A model generated the notes under the pieces. It made no database searches, was not told where the DNA came from, and saw only the letters and a list, made by a program, of their open reading frames with translations. From NCBI RefSeq assembly GCF_900631945.1, contig NZ_UZWE01000021.1, positions 102,938 through 166,937 on the forward strand: a stretch of 64,000 nt of DNA, read 5' to 3'. Position 1 is the stretch's first letter; each line of letters starts with the position of its first letter. The translations under genes were made by a program, and so were the position numbers. This stretch comes from Paracoccus haematequi (lineage in GTDB: Bacteria; Pseudomonadota; Alphaproteobacteria; Rhodobacterales; Rhodobacteraceae). This document shows positions 49,247-58,823 of the stretch, piece by piece.

Positions 49247-51100
49247 ATGCCGACAACTGCACAAATCCTGCTGCGTGACTTTGTGCGCTACACCGGGGAT
49301 GGCAAGCCGAATGAGCCTGTGGGCAAGCCCGCCCCGGTCGGGGATCCGTCAAGCGGCGTCCACAACCCGTCCAAGCGTGACTTTCGGGAGGCTATCGGCA
49401 GCGTAACGGATGCGGCGGACAGGGCAGACCGTCAGGTGTCTAAGGGCATGGAAGTATTGGCGGCGGATGGCTTGGCTGATGACACGGCGCTGTTTTCGGC
49501 GGCAATGACGGCTGATGGCGTTCTCTCCGTCCGGCCTCCCGCTGGGGCGATTTCCCTGAACCCATCAGGGACGACCTTCCCGAATGGGGGGGTTCTGTCT
49601 GGTGCTGGGGCGGGGAAAACTTCACTCGTCCGCCGCGCGCTCGGCAACTTCCTGCGCGGCACCGATCTAGTAGGGGGACGGATCGAGCGACTGACCATTG
49701 ACGCCAATCGCCAGTCTCTCGGCGATGCGTCCGGTCATGCCATGACCTTCAATGGCACGTCTGGCATGACGCTGGCCGATCTGGAGGTCCGCAACTTCGG
49801 CACAACGGTTTCCGGTTCTGGCGGCGGCACGGGCGTCCTGTTCACCTCGTCGGCGGCGAACGCAAAGCCGCGCTACAACCGCCTGATGAACAGCACGATC
49901 ATTGCGGACCCGACTGCCGGGACCACCATCGGCTGGATTATGGACGACACCGACTTCGGCCTCGTCAACAACGTGCTGGTCCGAAATACGACAAGCGGGC
50001 TGGGGTGGGCGCATGAACTGAAGACGCGTGCGCATTTCAACCTAGCCTATGGCTTGCAGGCAGAAGGTGCCAATGTCGCATTTGGCTTGGGCGGCGAACA
50101 GTCCGAGGCCGATGGCGGCAACTTCAACGTCTGGGGCCTGATAACAGGTCGGAACATCCGCACGGGATATTTCCAGTCAAAAGGGCGGGGCAATCTGGCA
50201 ACCGGATGGGTCATCGACGGCAACATTCCGGATACCGAGGGGAGAAATGAGGTTGTTTCTCTGGGGCTGAGTTATCTGGCTGGGACCAATTCCACGGCAC
50301 AGGAAAACGCGGTGATTGACGCGATGGGCTTCGGCACCCGGCCGCGCTTTGCCGGGGTCGGCGGGTCGCGGAACTTCCTGCGCATCCTGGCTCACACAGT
50401 CGGGCAGGTTGTCGGCTTTGTCTCCGGGGCCATCGGCAACGTGGTCGAGGTGCTGCATCCCGGTCAGCGGGCCAGCGTGGCCGGGGCTATCACCGACGAC
50501 AGCGGGCAAGAACTGGATGGGCCAAATGCAAACGTGGTTCATAGCCCGGCAACCGGCGAACGCATCGGTTCGATCAGCGGGTATTTCCACGACCAGCTAA
50601 GCCGCGCGGGGGTGACTTGGAACGCGGAACATCGCTGGCGCAAGGAGCGGGCGAAGATCGCAGTGCAGGCGTTCGGCACGGACGGCACCGCCGACAACCT
50701 GACCGGGATTGCAGTATCAACCCCCGGCCAAGCTGATCGCGCAAGTATCTGGCACCGGATTGGTGCAACAATTGCCGCCGACCGTTGGGAATGGCGGGGC
50801 TTCGGTCAGGGCGAGGTGATGACCCTTGATAGCGCCGCGCTTTACCCCACCCGCAATGCGGACGATGCGCAGGATCGGGGCAAGTCGCTGGGCAAGTCCA
50901 CTAATCGCTGGAAGGCGCTCTACACCGTCCTTGTCGATTACGGGGATGGCGTTGTTGACACAGCAGGCCCCGGATCACCGGAAGGTGTCGTGCCTGCCGC
51001 TCCTGGCTCCACCTATCGGCGCAAGGGCGGAGGCGCCGCAACAGGCTTCTACGTCAAGGAAACAGGCGGCACCGGCAACACCGGCTGGGTCGCAAAATAA
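49247..51100 (+). CDS. Beta-helix tailspike-like protein 1
   Basis: 617 residues from ATG 49247. N-terminal particle-binding region (TAQILLRDFVRYTGDGKPNEP), a right-handed beta-helix from about 100 to 430 (repeated LTIDANRQ, LADLEVRNFGTTV, MNSTIIADP strands), and a C-terminal trimerisation-like domain. Likely binds or cleaves host polysaccharide. Confidence 0.72.
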   Translation: MPTTAQILLRDFVRYTGDGKPNEPVGKPAPVGDPSSGVHNPSKRDFREAIGSVTDAADRADRQVSKGMEVLAADGLADDTALFSAAMTADGVLSVRPPAGAISLNPSGTTFPNGGVLSGAGAGKTSLVRRALGNFLRGTDLVGGRIERLTIDANRQSLGDASGHAMTFNGTSGMTLADLEVRNFGTTVSGSGGGTGVLFTSSAANAKPRYNRLMNSTIIADPTAGTTIGWIMDDTDFGLVNNVLVRNTTSGLGWAHELKTRAHFNLAYGLQAEGANVAFGLGGEQSEADGGNFNVWGLITGRNIRTGYFQSKGRGNLATGWVIDGNIPDTEGRNEVVSLGLSYLAGTNSTAQENAVIDAMGFGTRPRFAGVGGSRNFLRILAHTVGQVVGFVSGAIGNVVEVLHPGQRASVAGAITDDSGQELDGPNANVVHSPATGERIGSISGYFHDQLSRAGVTWNAEHRWRKERAKIAVQAFGTDGTADNLTGIAVSTPGQADRASIWHRIGATIAADRWEWRGFGQGEVMTLDSAALYPTRNADDAQDRGKSLGKSTNRWKALYTVLVDYGDGVVDTAGPGSPEGVVPAAPGSTYRRKGGGAATGFYVKETGGTGNTGWVAK

Positions 51101-51129
51101 CCACACCCCCACAACCCGACCTGCAATCA

Positions 51130-51151
51130 CCCGCCTCTGCGCGGGATTTTT
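51130..51151 (+). terminator. Rho-independent terminator between fibre genes
   Basis: CCCGC-CTCTGC-GCGGG followed by ATTTTT, 30 bp after the tailspike stop. A strong AAGGAGG for the next gene follows 10 bp later. Confidence 0.75.
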
Positions 51152-51171
51152 CATGCACCAAGGAGGCGACT

Positions 51172-51627
51172 ATGCCCAATACCGCGACAGTGAGCGGAAA
51201 GTTTGTCGATACCGATGGCAACGCCGTCGCGGGCGGCAAGATCGTTGCAACTCTTGTCGGCACAGATGCCTGGGAGGACGGCGCCCGCATCGTCACCAGC
51301 ACCGAAAGCGCCACGACCGGCGCGGACGGCAACTGGTCGCTTGACCTGGCCGTAAACGGCGAGGGCCGCAACGCCTCAACCACTTGGACATTCACCGGCT
51401 ATGGCCCGGATGTGAACAAGGTCTTTGAGGTCAAGGGCGTCTTCATCCCCGTCGCCGTCGCGGCTCTGCTGAATGACCTTGAGGTGACAAGCGCCGGGAA
51501 CATCAAGGCGGCGAAAGACAACAGCCTCGTGCGTGTCATCACTGCGCTGAACTATGCTGAGTATCTGGCTCTCCCTGCCGGTCAGCGCCGCGACAATGAT
51601 CTTGTCGTCATCGTGCCGGGGGTTTGA
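51172..51627 (+). CDS. Fibre-associated carboxypeptidase-like beta protein
   Basis: 151 residues. TVSGKFVDTDGNAVAGGKIV, TTGADGNWSLDL and TWTFTGYGPDV show a transthyretin-like/CarboxypepD-reg fold seen in phage fibre adaptors. The C-terminus (LNYAEYLALPAGQRRDNDLV) is helical. Probably a fibre connector. Confidence 0.6.
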   Translation: MPNTATVSGKFVDTDGNAVAGGKIVATLVGTDAWEDGARIVTSTESATTGADGNWSLDLAVNGEGRNASTTWTFTGYGPDVNKVFEVKGVFIPVAVAALLNDLEVTSAGNIKAAKDNSLVRVITALNYAEYLALPAGQRRDNDLVVIVPGV

Positions 51628-51630
51628 TCA

Positions 51631-53652
51631 ATGGCATTCATCGGCACCTTCAGCCGGGCGCTGCTGGAAAGCGCGACGGCGGTCTATTTCGGCGGGGCAT
51701 CTGTCAGCATCTTGGATGCTCAGGGCAACGTCATCCTTGGCGACGACCTGCCCGAGGCCCCGACAGTCACCAGCACGATTGCGGATCGCACCTATGTCGT
51801 AGGGGATGCGGCAGTCACGGTTGACCTGCGCACCAAGTTCGATGGGGCGACAAGCTATGCCGTCAGCCCGGCCAATTCGGCTGTGACCATCGACGGCTAT
51901 ACGCTGACGATCAGCCCGGCTGCGACAATGACATCCACCACCTTCACGGTGCGCGGCATCAATGGCGGTGGATCGTCTGATCCTCTGACATTCAAGCTGA
52001 CGATTACTGCCCCGGTTCCGGAGCTGCTCCAGCCGTTGCCGGATCAGTCGCTGCTGATCGGCGGCGGGACGGTGACGCTGCCGCTGGCCGAGTATTTTTC
52101 CGGCGCGGCGGGCTATGCCGTCTCGCCTGCGAACAGCGGCGTCACCATCAGCAACGGCAACCTTGTCATCAGCCGAACCACGGCGCGCGACGTGATCATC
52201 ACCGTCACGGCGACCAATGCGACGGGCCAGGACACATCCGACAGCTTCGCGCTGCTGGTTGCGGCCCCGGCCAATCAAGCGCCGGTTGCCTCTGCGATCC
52301 CGCAGCAGAACCCGACCGCCAACACCGCATTCACGGTGGACCTGTCGTCCTACTTTGTGGACCCGGAAGGGGCATCGCTGTCCTTCGACTATACCGGAAC
52401 GCTACCGACCGGCATAACCCGGAATGGCGCCGTGTTCAGCGGGACGGCAACCGTTTCTGGCCAGACGGCCAGCGGCGTCCTGCGGGCGCGCGATCCCGGC
52501 AACCTTGAGGCAGAGGCTCCGGTGACATGGGCGGTCGCCGCCCAACCCACCCTACAAGCCACCATTACCCCCGACCCTCTGGTGGCGGGCCAGCAGGCCA
52601 GCATCACTTTCAACGCCGCCATCGACGGCCCTCCGACCATCGCCCAGGGCCAGACGGCTATCACGGCCACGCGGGTCGGCACCACCAACGAGTGGGCCTT
52701 TACCCCAGTTTCATCTGGTGCCCTGATCATCGCGGCGACGGCAGCAGGATATGCGTCCAGTCCGTGGACCTTCGACGTGCAGCCCGCGCTGCCCGCCTTG
52801 GGCACCCTGTCCGACAACACCGCGCGCATCGAGAACGTCACCCCGACCACGGCCCCGTTCGACCTCGAAATCGTCACCCCCGCCCGATACGCCGGTCAGC
52901 GCACCGTCACCCCATCCGAATTCTCGGGCGGTCCTGTCGCCCATGTCCCGCCCACCTTCACCGGCACCGCAGACGTGGGCCAGGCCCTGACCGGCGATCT
53001 GGGCCTGTGGCTGACGCTGGCTAACGACATGAACCTGGAGCCAGTCTGGGTGCGCCGCCTGACCGCCAATTCGGGCGATGAATTTGTGCCCATCTCGGGG
53101 GCGACCGGCACTACCTATACCGTCGCCAGCAGCGATCAGGGCTATACGATCCGCTTCGGCGGCCAAGCCGAGGACGCCAATGGCGACCGGCTGGTGCTGT
53201 CCGAAGCGCAGGCGGTGATCCCGGCTGCGGTCGGGTGGTATGCGCCGACCTGGAAGCGCAATGGAGAGACTGCATCGCGCGGCACGATCACCGGGCCGGA
53301 TGCCAATGGCGACCTGACCATTGGATCGGACGGCGTCGCGGGCGGCAATACACAGGGCAACCCACGCGTCTATTTCGACGTGGTGCCGGGCGACACCTAT
53401 GAGCTGGAAACTCACATCGAGTGGGGCGATGCGACCCGCGTGATCGGTCGCTTGTCAGACATGACCAGCTACAATACCGCGATACACGTCAGTGTTTTCG
53501 ACGTGACCAAGCCCGAGGGTGCCACGACCCTTTCTCGCACCGACACCTTCACCCCCGCCGGGACTCATGTGGCGATGTATTATATCTTCACCATGGGCGT
53601 CAGCGGCACGGCCAAGATCCTTTCCAACACCCGCGCGAGGCAAATAGCATGA
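51631..53652 (+). CDS. Ig-like repeat fibre protein
   Basis: 673 residues. N-terminal attachment part (LLESATAVYFGGASVSILDAQ-like), then at least three cadherin/Ig-type repeats (PLPDQSLLIGGGTVTLPLAEY, ATNATGQDTSDSF, YFVDPEGASLSFDYTG), then a C-terminal jelly-roll-like domain from about 530. Repeats of this kind extend receptor-binding domains and bind carbohydrate. Confidence 0.68.
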   Translation: MAFIGTFSRALLESATAVYFGGASVSILDAQGNVILGDDLPEAPTVTSTIADRTYVVGDAAVTVDLRTKFDGATSYAVSPANSAVTIDGYTLTISPAATMTSTTFTVRGINGGGSSDPLTFKLTITAPVPELLQPLPDQSLLIGGGTVTLPLAEYFSGAAGYAVSPANSGVTISNGNLVISRTTARDVIITVTATNATGQDTSDSFALLVAAPANQAPVASAIPQQNPTANTAFTVDLSSYFVDPEGASLSFDYTGTLPTGITRNGAVFSGTATVSGQTASGVLRARDPGNLEAEAPVTWAVAAQPTLQATITPDPLVAGQQASITFNAAIDGPPTIAQGQTAITATRVGTTNEWAFTPVSSGALIIAATAAGYASSPWTFDVQPALPALGTLSDNTARIENVTPTTAPFDLEIVTPARYAGQRTVTPSEFSGGPVAHVPPTFTGTADVGQALTGDLGLWLTLANDMNLEPVWVRRLTANSGDEFVPISGATGTTYTVASSDQGYTIRFGGQAEDANGDRLVLSEAQAVIPAAVGWYAPTWKRNGETASRGTITGPDANGDLTIGSDGVAGGNTQGNPRVYFDVVPGDTYELETHIEWGDATRVIGRLSDMTSYNTAIHVSVFDVTKPEGATTLSRTDTFTPAGTHVAMYYIFTMGVSGTAKILSNTRARQIA

Positions 53653-56423
53653 CCATCAAGATCAAAGCCCTGTCTATGGTGGGCGAGGAATTCTCCGCGC
53701 GGCTGATCATCGGCGGGGTGCCGGGGCCGCTGCTGACGATCGAGCAGTATGGGGATGCGCCGGAGGTGGTCGAGATGCAGGCTTTTGGCGGACGCGTGAA
53801 CGTTCTGGATGCCGCCATCGCCTCGGTCACGCAGGGCAGCGCAGTGGCGCGGTCGGACGGCAAGACGACGCTGGACCTGCGTGACTTGACAACTTCGGCC
53901 TCGATCCCTGCCATCCTATCCAATGGGCAGCAATCGCTCATCGCCGCCACCGCTCCTGCGCTTCCTCGGGGGCATCCCTCGGGCGAGCATTATGTGCTGC
54001 CGAAGGACGGTAATAATCGCTATGTCTGTGCCCCTGGCCAGCGGCACCGGAAGATTTACTTTTCCGAAGCCCCCGCAGCCCTGACCCGCGCGCAGATCGC
54101 GGCCGATGCGGGCGTCACGGAGGCGACCGTCACCGGCGCCTGGCTGCTGACCCGACCGCAATACGGCGGCACCGAGGCGACCAAAGTCCACACGGCGGTC
54201 GCCAACCTGATCCGCGCCCATGTTACAGCAAACGGGATGCCCAGCCGTTCCGATCACTGGATCATGGAGCGTGGTCACGACTATCTCGGTTTCGCCCTGA
54301 CCACGCTCATGGGCGAAGATGAACTCCATCCTGTGCTGGTCACGTCCTTCGGCACCGGCGCGAAGCCAAAGGTCCGCATGACCTCATCGTTCCTGTCTGC
54401 GCCCTATGTGGTGTTGCAGGACGTGGATACGGACGAGGAAAAGGTCAGCATCCGCTATGGGTATTGCACCGCGTTCGATCATGTGGACGTGGGTAAGGAA
54501 ATCGTCATGGCGGACAATGTGGCGATCACGGTCCATGAGTGCGATTTCCTGAAGGCATTCTGGCTGACGGTCAATACTATCGCAACAACCGGGACCGGAA
54601 TTCAGGTATGGAACCCTCAAGGCGCCAATTACATCAGCGGAATGTATGCCAGCGAGAGCGAAGGTATCTTGGTAGACAGTTGCCTGTTGGACCACGCAGG
54701 ATGGGCCGATGGGCATTCTTTCGACCTGCTTATTTCATCGCCACAACCGCCTACGAAATTTTCCCACAACATCTATTTCGCCGCGAACGTCTATGACGTG
54801 ACAATTCGGTATTGCCTCAACACCCGCGCGTCGTCCTGTGGCACGCAGTTGCGCGCAGGGGCGCATCTGGAAGGCAATATCTTCGCCGAGAACGGGATCC
54901 TCTCGAATTGCCAGAGCCAGGAGGCAAAGCAGCAATACGTCAACTGCCTCGATAACATTGGGTTTGGCGGCGGATACAAGTTTGTCAAGTCCTATCCGGA
55001 CCCAGGTCTCGGGGGAACCGAGGGCGAACAGGCAGGCGGCTTCCACTGGACCTCTGCGCAGACTGGCGCATTGGGCAACATCTTGGCACACAACGCTAAC
55101 CCGGATGATCCCGCCGAGATTGCGGCCCGGACATATATCGAACAAGCGCAGGTCAAGGTCGGCCTCGCGCCGATCGCCAATGATACCATCGTCTATCGGC
55201 GCAACATCCCCAATGTGAATATCGAAGGTCTGGATACCTCTGTGCTGGACGCCACAACGCTGCAAAAGATGGGCGGGATGCTGATGGGACAGCCGTCTGC
55301 GACCGTGCAGGAACTGGTCGATTACATGGCCGCGCAGGACAACAAGGGGCCGAAGGTCGCACAGGGTCGGCGCTGGGTTCAGAGCCGCTTCGGTCGCATC
55401 GCCGGTGCGGCGCGCTCGACGCCCGCCGACCTGGTGTTCCGGCCCGAAGTTGCCTTCGAGGGGTTCCGCTGGGACAACCGCTACAACTGGTCCACGAAAG
55501 ACCTGCCCGGCACCCATGTTGCGGACACGGCGGACCTGGACGGCCATTTCTTGCGGTACGGGACGCTGACAGCCGAAATCGCCGCTCTGCATAGCAAGGG
55601 TGGAACACTGGACGTGACTTCGGGCAGGCTCAATATTGGCGCACTGACCGATGCTGCGGATATGCTTGTGCGAATGTCGGGCCAAGTCTGGATTGGCGAT
55701 GCCGAGCATCCGCTATCCGTCGAGGCGACCGGCGGCGCTCTGGCGCTGACTGGTGAGATGTCCAATCTGGACCTCTATGCAGGTGGGCAGTCCCTGGTCC
55801 TGTTGGGGCCTGACTGCACGGCAGAAAGCATCATCATCAGCGGTCAACGCGCTCGGGTCGGTTGGGATGGCTCCGGCACCGCCGCCCTTACTATCGGGCG
55901 GCTGGAATTCCGTCGGGGAGTTCGGATTACTGCCGGTGGCCTGAACGACGCCTATCAGGCCCGTATCAACTCTCTAACCTACAAGCACATCGGCAAGACA
56001 GTTACGGGGTCGGTCAGCGGCTTTACTGCTCGGGTCGCCGGGGTAGAGCGGAATGATGATCGTGGAGGTAAAATCAGCATCTGGCTTTCCGACGTGGAGG
56101 GCATCCCCCAAGTCGGCGAGACCTTTGCTGTATCACCCCGGCGCAATACGGACGGCACCGATACGCCGGTTCTTGTCCAGATCAATTCTGTGGGCGCATT
56201 TGGCATCTCGCCGCTGCAACGGTTCCGGTCTGGTCTGATCGGGACCGGCCTTGCCGAGCCGACAGTCAGCCCCACGGCCAACATCAACGAGATCGTTCTG
56301 CCGTCCGGTCTGACGCCCGGTCAGCCCTATGACCTGACCGGAGCCGGTGTTGTGCTGGGTGATCTGGGCGATTTGCCCCCTGGGGTCGTCGCGACCGGCG
56401 GAAAGCTGGTCTATACCCCTTGA
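53649..56423 (+). CDS. Large beta-helix tailspike / depolymerase-like protein
   Basis: 924 residues from ATG 53649 (ATGA overlap). After a 140-residue particle-binding part, residues about 180-450 form a right-handed beta-helix (YVVLQDVDTDEEKVSIRY, AITVHECDFLKAFW, GILVDSCLLDHAGWADG). A second beta-helix-like block lies at about 640-760, followed by C-terminal domains. Candidate capsule or exopolysaccharide depolymerase. Confidence 0.68.
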   Translation: MTIKIKALSMVGEEFSARLIIGGVPGPLLTIEQYGDAPEVVEMQAFGGRVNVLDAAIASVTQGSAVARSDGKTTLDLRDLTTSASIPAILSNGQQSLIAATAPALPRGHPSGEHYVLPKDGNNRYVCAPGQRHRKIYFSEAPAALTRAQIAADAGVTEATVTGAWLLTRPQYGGTEATKVHTAVANLIRAHVTANGMPSRSDHWIMERGHDYLGFALTTLMGEDELHPVLVTSFGTGAKPKVRMTSSFLSAPYVVLQDVDTDEEKVSIRYGYCTAFDHVDVGKEIVMADNVAITVHECDFLKAFWLTVNTIATTGTGIQVWNPQGANYISGMYASESEGILVDSCLLDHAGWADGHSFDLLISSPQPPTKFSHNIYFAANVYDVTIRYCLNTRASSCGTQLRAGAHLEGNIFAENGILSNCQSQEAKQQYVNCLDNIGFGGGYKFVKSYPDPGLGGTEGEQAGGFHWTSAQTGALGNILAHNANPDDPAEIAARTYIEQAQVKVGLAPIANDTIVYRRNIPNVNIEGLDTSVLDATTLQKMGGMLMGQPSATVQELVDYMAAQDNKGPKVAQGRRWVQSRFGRIAGAARSTPADLVFRPEVAFEGFRWDNRYNWSTKDLPGTHVADTADLDGHFLRYGTLTAEIAALHSKGGTLDVTSGRLNIGALTDAADMLVRMSGQVWIGDAEHPLSVEATGGALALTGEMSNLDLYAGGQSLVLLGPDCTAESIIISGQRARVGWDGSGTAALTIGRLEFRRGVRITAGGLNDAYQARINSLTYKHIGKTVTGSVSGFTARVAGVERNDDRGGKISIWLSDVEGIPQVGETFAVSPRRNTDGTDTPVLVQINSVGAFGISPLQRFRSGLIGTGLAEPTVSPTANINEIVLPSGLTPGQPYDLTGAGVVLGDLGDLPPGVVATGGKLVYTP

Positions 56424-57079
56424 GACTTGCGGCGCTTTCGCAGGACAGCGAGAGCGCCAAGACCTAACGGCAGAAGGGCGGAAGTCGCAGGCAGCGGGAC
56501 AGGAGAAATTCTGTCTACGGAAAGCACCGTAAAATATGAGTATTCGATTTCATGTGAATAAACGTGACTGCCGTCATTTGTATACATAATGCCATCATTG
56601 CCACCGTATATCATGTGGTAAAAAACTTCAATTGACTGGCCAACCTGTAGCGGTCCCTCAACGATCCAATCATCATCCCAAGCCAGGAAAATGGATTCAT
56701 TTCCGCCGTAGGTTCGGTTAGTGTCTGTGCAATCCCAAGGCCCAAGTTGACAGACCGGCGTTCGGCCTCCATTTCCGTAATAATAATCATCAATTGGAAC
56801 TAGAGGCACAATCACGGTCACAATGAAGTCAAAGACAGTACCAATTTCCGGGAATCCGAAAAGATAGCTTTGAAGACCAAGGGAAGTGTCGCCAGCTTCG
56901 ACATCGCCTTGAAAGATCGCATCCCCCTCTTTCGCGTCATAATAGCTAACGTCAGAGAAATGCGTCCCGTCATATCTGACGGTCATTTCAAGACTTGTGG
57001 TTCTATACGTCGCCGCCTCTGCCGCCGACCCCACCCCGACCACGACGGCAGCCGCCGCGCACAATGCCCTGATACCCAT
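56411..57079 (-). CDS. Exported VPLPA-CTERM protein (lysogenic conversion candidate)
   Basis: 222 residues. Signal peptide MGIRALCAAAAVVVGVGSAAEA, a beta-rich secreted domain with four Cys-containing loops (PVCQLGPWDCTD), and a C-terminal PVPLPATSALLPLGLGALAV plus KRRK. That end is the VPLPA-CTERM sorting signal used by Rhodobacterales exosortase/archaeosortase-like systems. It is antisense to the late operon, AT-richer than its neighbours, and overlaps the tailspike 3' end by 13 bp: a cargo gene. Confidence 0.82.
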   Translation of the reverse strand: MGIRALCAAAAVVVGVGSAAEAATYRTTSLEMTVRYDGTHFSDVSYYDAKEGDAIFQGDVEAGDTSLGLQSYLFGFPEIGTVFDFIVTVIVPLVPIDDYYYGNGGRTPVCQLGPWDCTDTNRTYGGNESIFLAWDDDWIVEGPLQVGQSIEVFYHMIYGGNDGIMYTNDGSHVYSHEIEYSYFTVLSVDRISPVPLPATSALLPLGLGALAVLRKRRKSQGV

Positions 57080-57235
57080 AATCCACCCCTGAAAATCGAA
57101 TCACCCGGCCCCATGCGCGGCTGACGGGATGATCCGCATCACGGCGGCGTGAGTCTCGGCGAATATGCGCGCGGTTAATCAATCGCGGCGCGAAACGTGA
57201 TCCAGAACAGCACGATACTACAGATCGGAGAATGC

Positions 57236-57487
57236 ATGGCAGAGCCGACAATAGCCGATCTGGCGCGGACATTGGACAAGCTAGTCACGAAAATGGAGCG
57301 GCACGACGACGCCTGCCCATTCACCCCGGAAGAAATCGAGCAGATCAAACGCGGCGCGCAGCTTGTGGAGTGGTTCGACACGGCGGGCTGGATCGGAAAG
57401 CGCCTGCTGGCTCTGACCGGGGGCATCGTCCTGCTGATCAGCCAGTGGGAGCGGATCAAGGAATTTCTCATCGGAGGCGGGCAATGA
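57236..57487 (+). CDS. Membrane-associated lysis-region protein
   Basis: 83 residues from ATG 57236 (GGAG 8 bp upstream). Cytoplasmic helical part (IADLARTLDKLVTKMER) and one C-terminal hydrophobic segment (LLALTGGIVLLISQW). Resembles small holin-associated (XhlA/DUF-type) proteins; overlaps the next gene by 4 bp. Confidence 0.6.
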   Translation: MAEPTIADLARTLDKLVTKMERHDDACPFTPEEIEQIKRGAQLVEWFDTAGWIGKRLLALTGGIVLLISQWERIKEFLIGGGQ

Positions 57488-57960
57488 TGTTCTCGACGTG
57501 CAAGACCCCCACGCTGCGGGCGCTGTTCTGGTGGCTGTTCCTGCCGCTGGCAATTGTGCTTTACACCGCCGCCTGGCTGACCCCGGCGCGGGTCTGGTAT
57601 GAGCCGGGCAGCATCCATATCGCGGATGCCTATGAGGGCGAGGATCCGGTCGTCTCCATCAACCGGACAATCCGCCGCAGCTTCGACGGGCGCTACACCG
57701 TGAGCCTGTGGCGCGACCCGCCAGACGGTCATGTCGCCTGCGCCGGTTCTGACACGCTTCGCTATCGGGGCGGGCTGTATGAGCCGCACGAAGCGCCACT
57801 GACGCAATGGGCCGACGACGAATGGTGCGCCCGGCTACCGACCGGGAAATACTACGCCGAAGTCTGCTGGACCGTGCTGCGGCCCTTCTTCGGCATCGTG
57901 CCGGACAAGACCGTCTGCGCCACCACGAACATCTTCTCCGTTCGGCCGCGCGAGGGATGA
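57484..57960 (+). CDS. Membrane-anchored hypothetical protein, lysis region
   Basis: 158 residues. One N-terminal transmembrane segment (LFWWLFLPLAIVLYTAAW) and an extracytoplasmic beta domain with four Cys (HVACAGS, DEWCARL, AEVCWT, TVCATT). Such proteins are found next to phage endolysins; could help lysis (spanin-like position) or form a periplasmic factor. Confidence 0.6.
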   Translation: MMFSTCKTPTLRALFWWLFLPLAIVLYTAAWLTPARVWYEPGSIHIADAYEGEDPVVSINRTIRRSFDGRYTVSLWRDPPDGHVACAGSDTLRYRGGLYEPHEAPLTQWADDEWCARLPTGKYYAEVCWTVLRPFFGIVPDKTVCATTNIFSVRPREG

Positions 57961-57961
57961 C

Positions 57962-58219
57962 ATGCTGCATTGGCACGTCAGTAGCTGCCTGGGCTTTGTG
58001 CTGACCGGGCGGTTTAGGCCGGTGTGCAGCATCGTCTGGGGCTTGCCAGATTGCCGCCCGCGCACCGCCTTTGCCCGACGCATGAACGCGACCTTCTGCG
58101 AAGATCGGCACTGTGGCCGCATCCATGACACCTACATCCTCTGCGCCATGCTGCGGGGGCCGATCCAGTATGACCCCGCCCCGATCACCGGCAGGCGCCA
58201 TCCTGATCCTGGCTACTGA
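57962..58219 (+). CDS. Possible small Cys-rich protein
   Basis: 85 codons beginning right after the previous stop, no good RBS, Cys/His-rich (LPDCRPRTAFARRM, CEDRHCGRIHDTYILC). It may be real in view of its tight placement, but the composition is not convincing. Confidence 0.35.
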   Translation: MLHWHVSSCLGFVLTGRFRPVCSIVWGLPDCRPRTAFARRMNATFCEDRHCGRIHDTYILCAMLRGPIQYDPAPITGRRHPDPGY

Positions 58220-58240
58220 CCCAACCTCATAGGCATCATC

Positions 58241-58813
58241 ATGCAACACAACTCGAATATCGAGGTGCTTCAACGTGCCTTGGGGATAGCGGCTGACGGC
58301 TTGCGCGGCCCCAAGACCAATGCGGCCATCCTGGCGGCGGCGGACGCGGGCAGGCTGTCCGTCGAAGCCCCTGCGCCTGTGGTGGCGTTGCCGTTCCCCG
58401 AGGCTTCGGAGGCCAAGCTAAAGGGCGTCCATGGCGATCTGGCTGGCATCGTGCGCGAGGCATACAGCCGCAGCCCCGTCCCGTTCGCGGTCATCGAAGG
58501 TCTGCGAACCAAAGAGCGTCAGGCGCAGCTAGTGAAGGCGGGCGCGTCAAAGACGATGAACAGCTATCACCTGACCGGCCATGCCGTGGACCTGTGGCCC
58601 GTCGATCCCAACACCGGAAAGAACCTGCCCTCCGACGCCGCATTCAAGCGCGGTTCGGCAGAAGCCCGCGCCGCCGACAAGGCGCTGTGGGATGGACTGC
58701 GCAAGATCGCCGCGACCATGCAGGCCGTGGCGGCAGAACGGGGCGTGTCCCTGACCTGGGGCGGCGGCTGGACGAATTTTCCAGATGCACCGCACTTCCA
58801 AATCAAACGCTAG
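58241..58813 (+). CDS. Endolysin, M15-type peptidase with PG-binding domain
   Basis: 190 residues. N-terminal peptidoglycan-binding helix region (NIEVLQRALGIAADGLRGPK) and an M15-family L-Ala-D-Glu/D-Ala-D-Ala-type peptidase: zinc ligands His110 and Asp117 in SYHLTGHAVDLWP and a third His near residue 186 (DAPHFQIK). It cuts peptide cross-links for host lysis. Confidence 0.9.
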   Translation: MQHNSNIEVLQRALGIAADGLRGPKTNAAILAAADAGRLSVEAPAPVVALPFPEASEAKLKGVHGDLAGIVREAYSRSPVPFAVIEGLRTKERQAQLVKAGASKTMNSYHLTGHAVDLWPVDPNTGKNLPSDAAFKRGSAEARAADKALWDGLRKIAATMQAVAAERGVSLTWGGGWTNFPDAPHFQIKR

Positions 58814-58823
58814 GAGCAATGAC

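Noticed and set aside
53421..53648. N-terminal extension of the 924-residue tailspike
   Set aside because: The extra 76 codons are the shadow of the upstream Ig-repeat gene; the ATG at 53649 has the ATGA overlap.
49209..56423. Diversity-generating retroelement in the fibre region
   Set aside because: No reverse transcriptase gene and no template/variable repeat pair are visible in the window.
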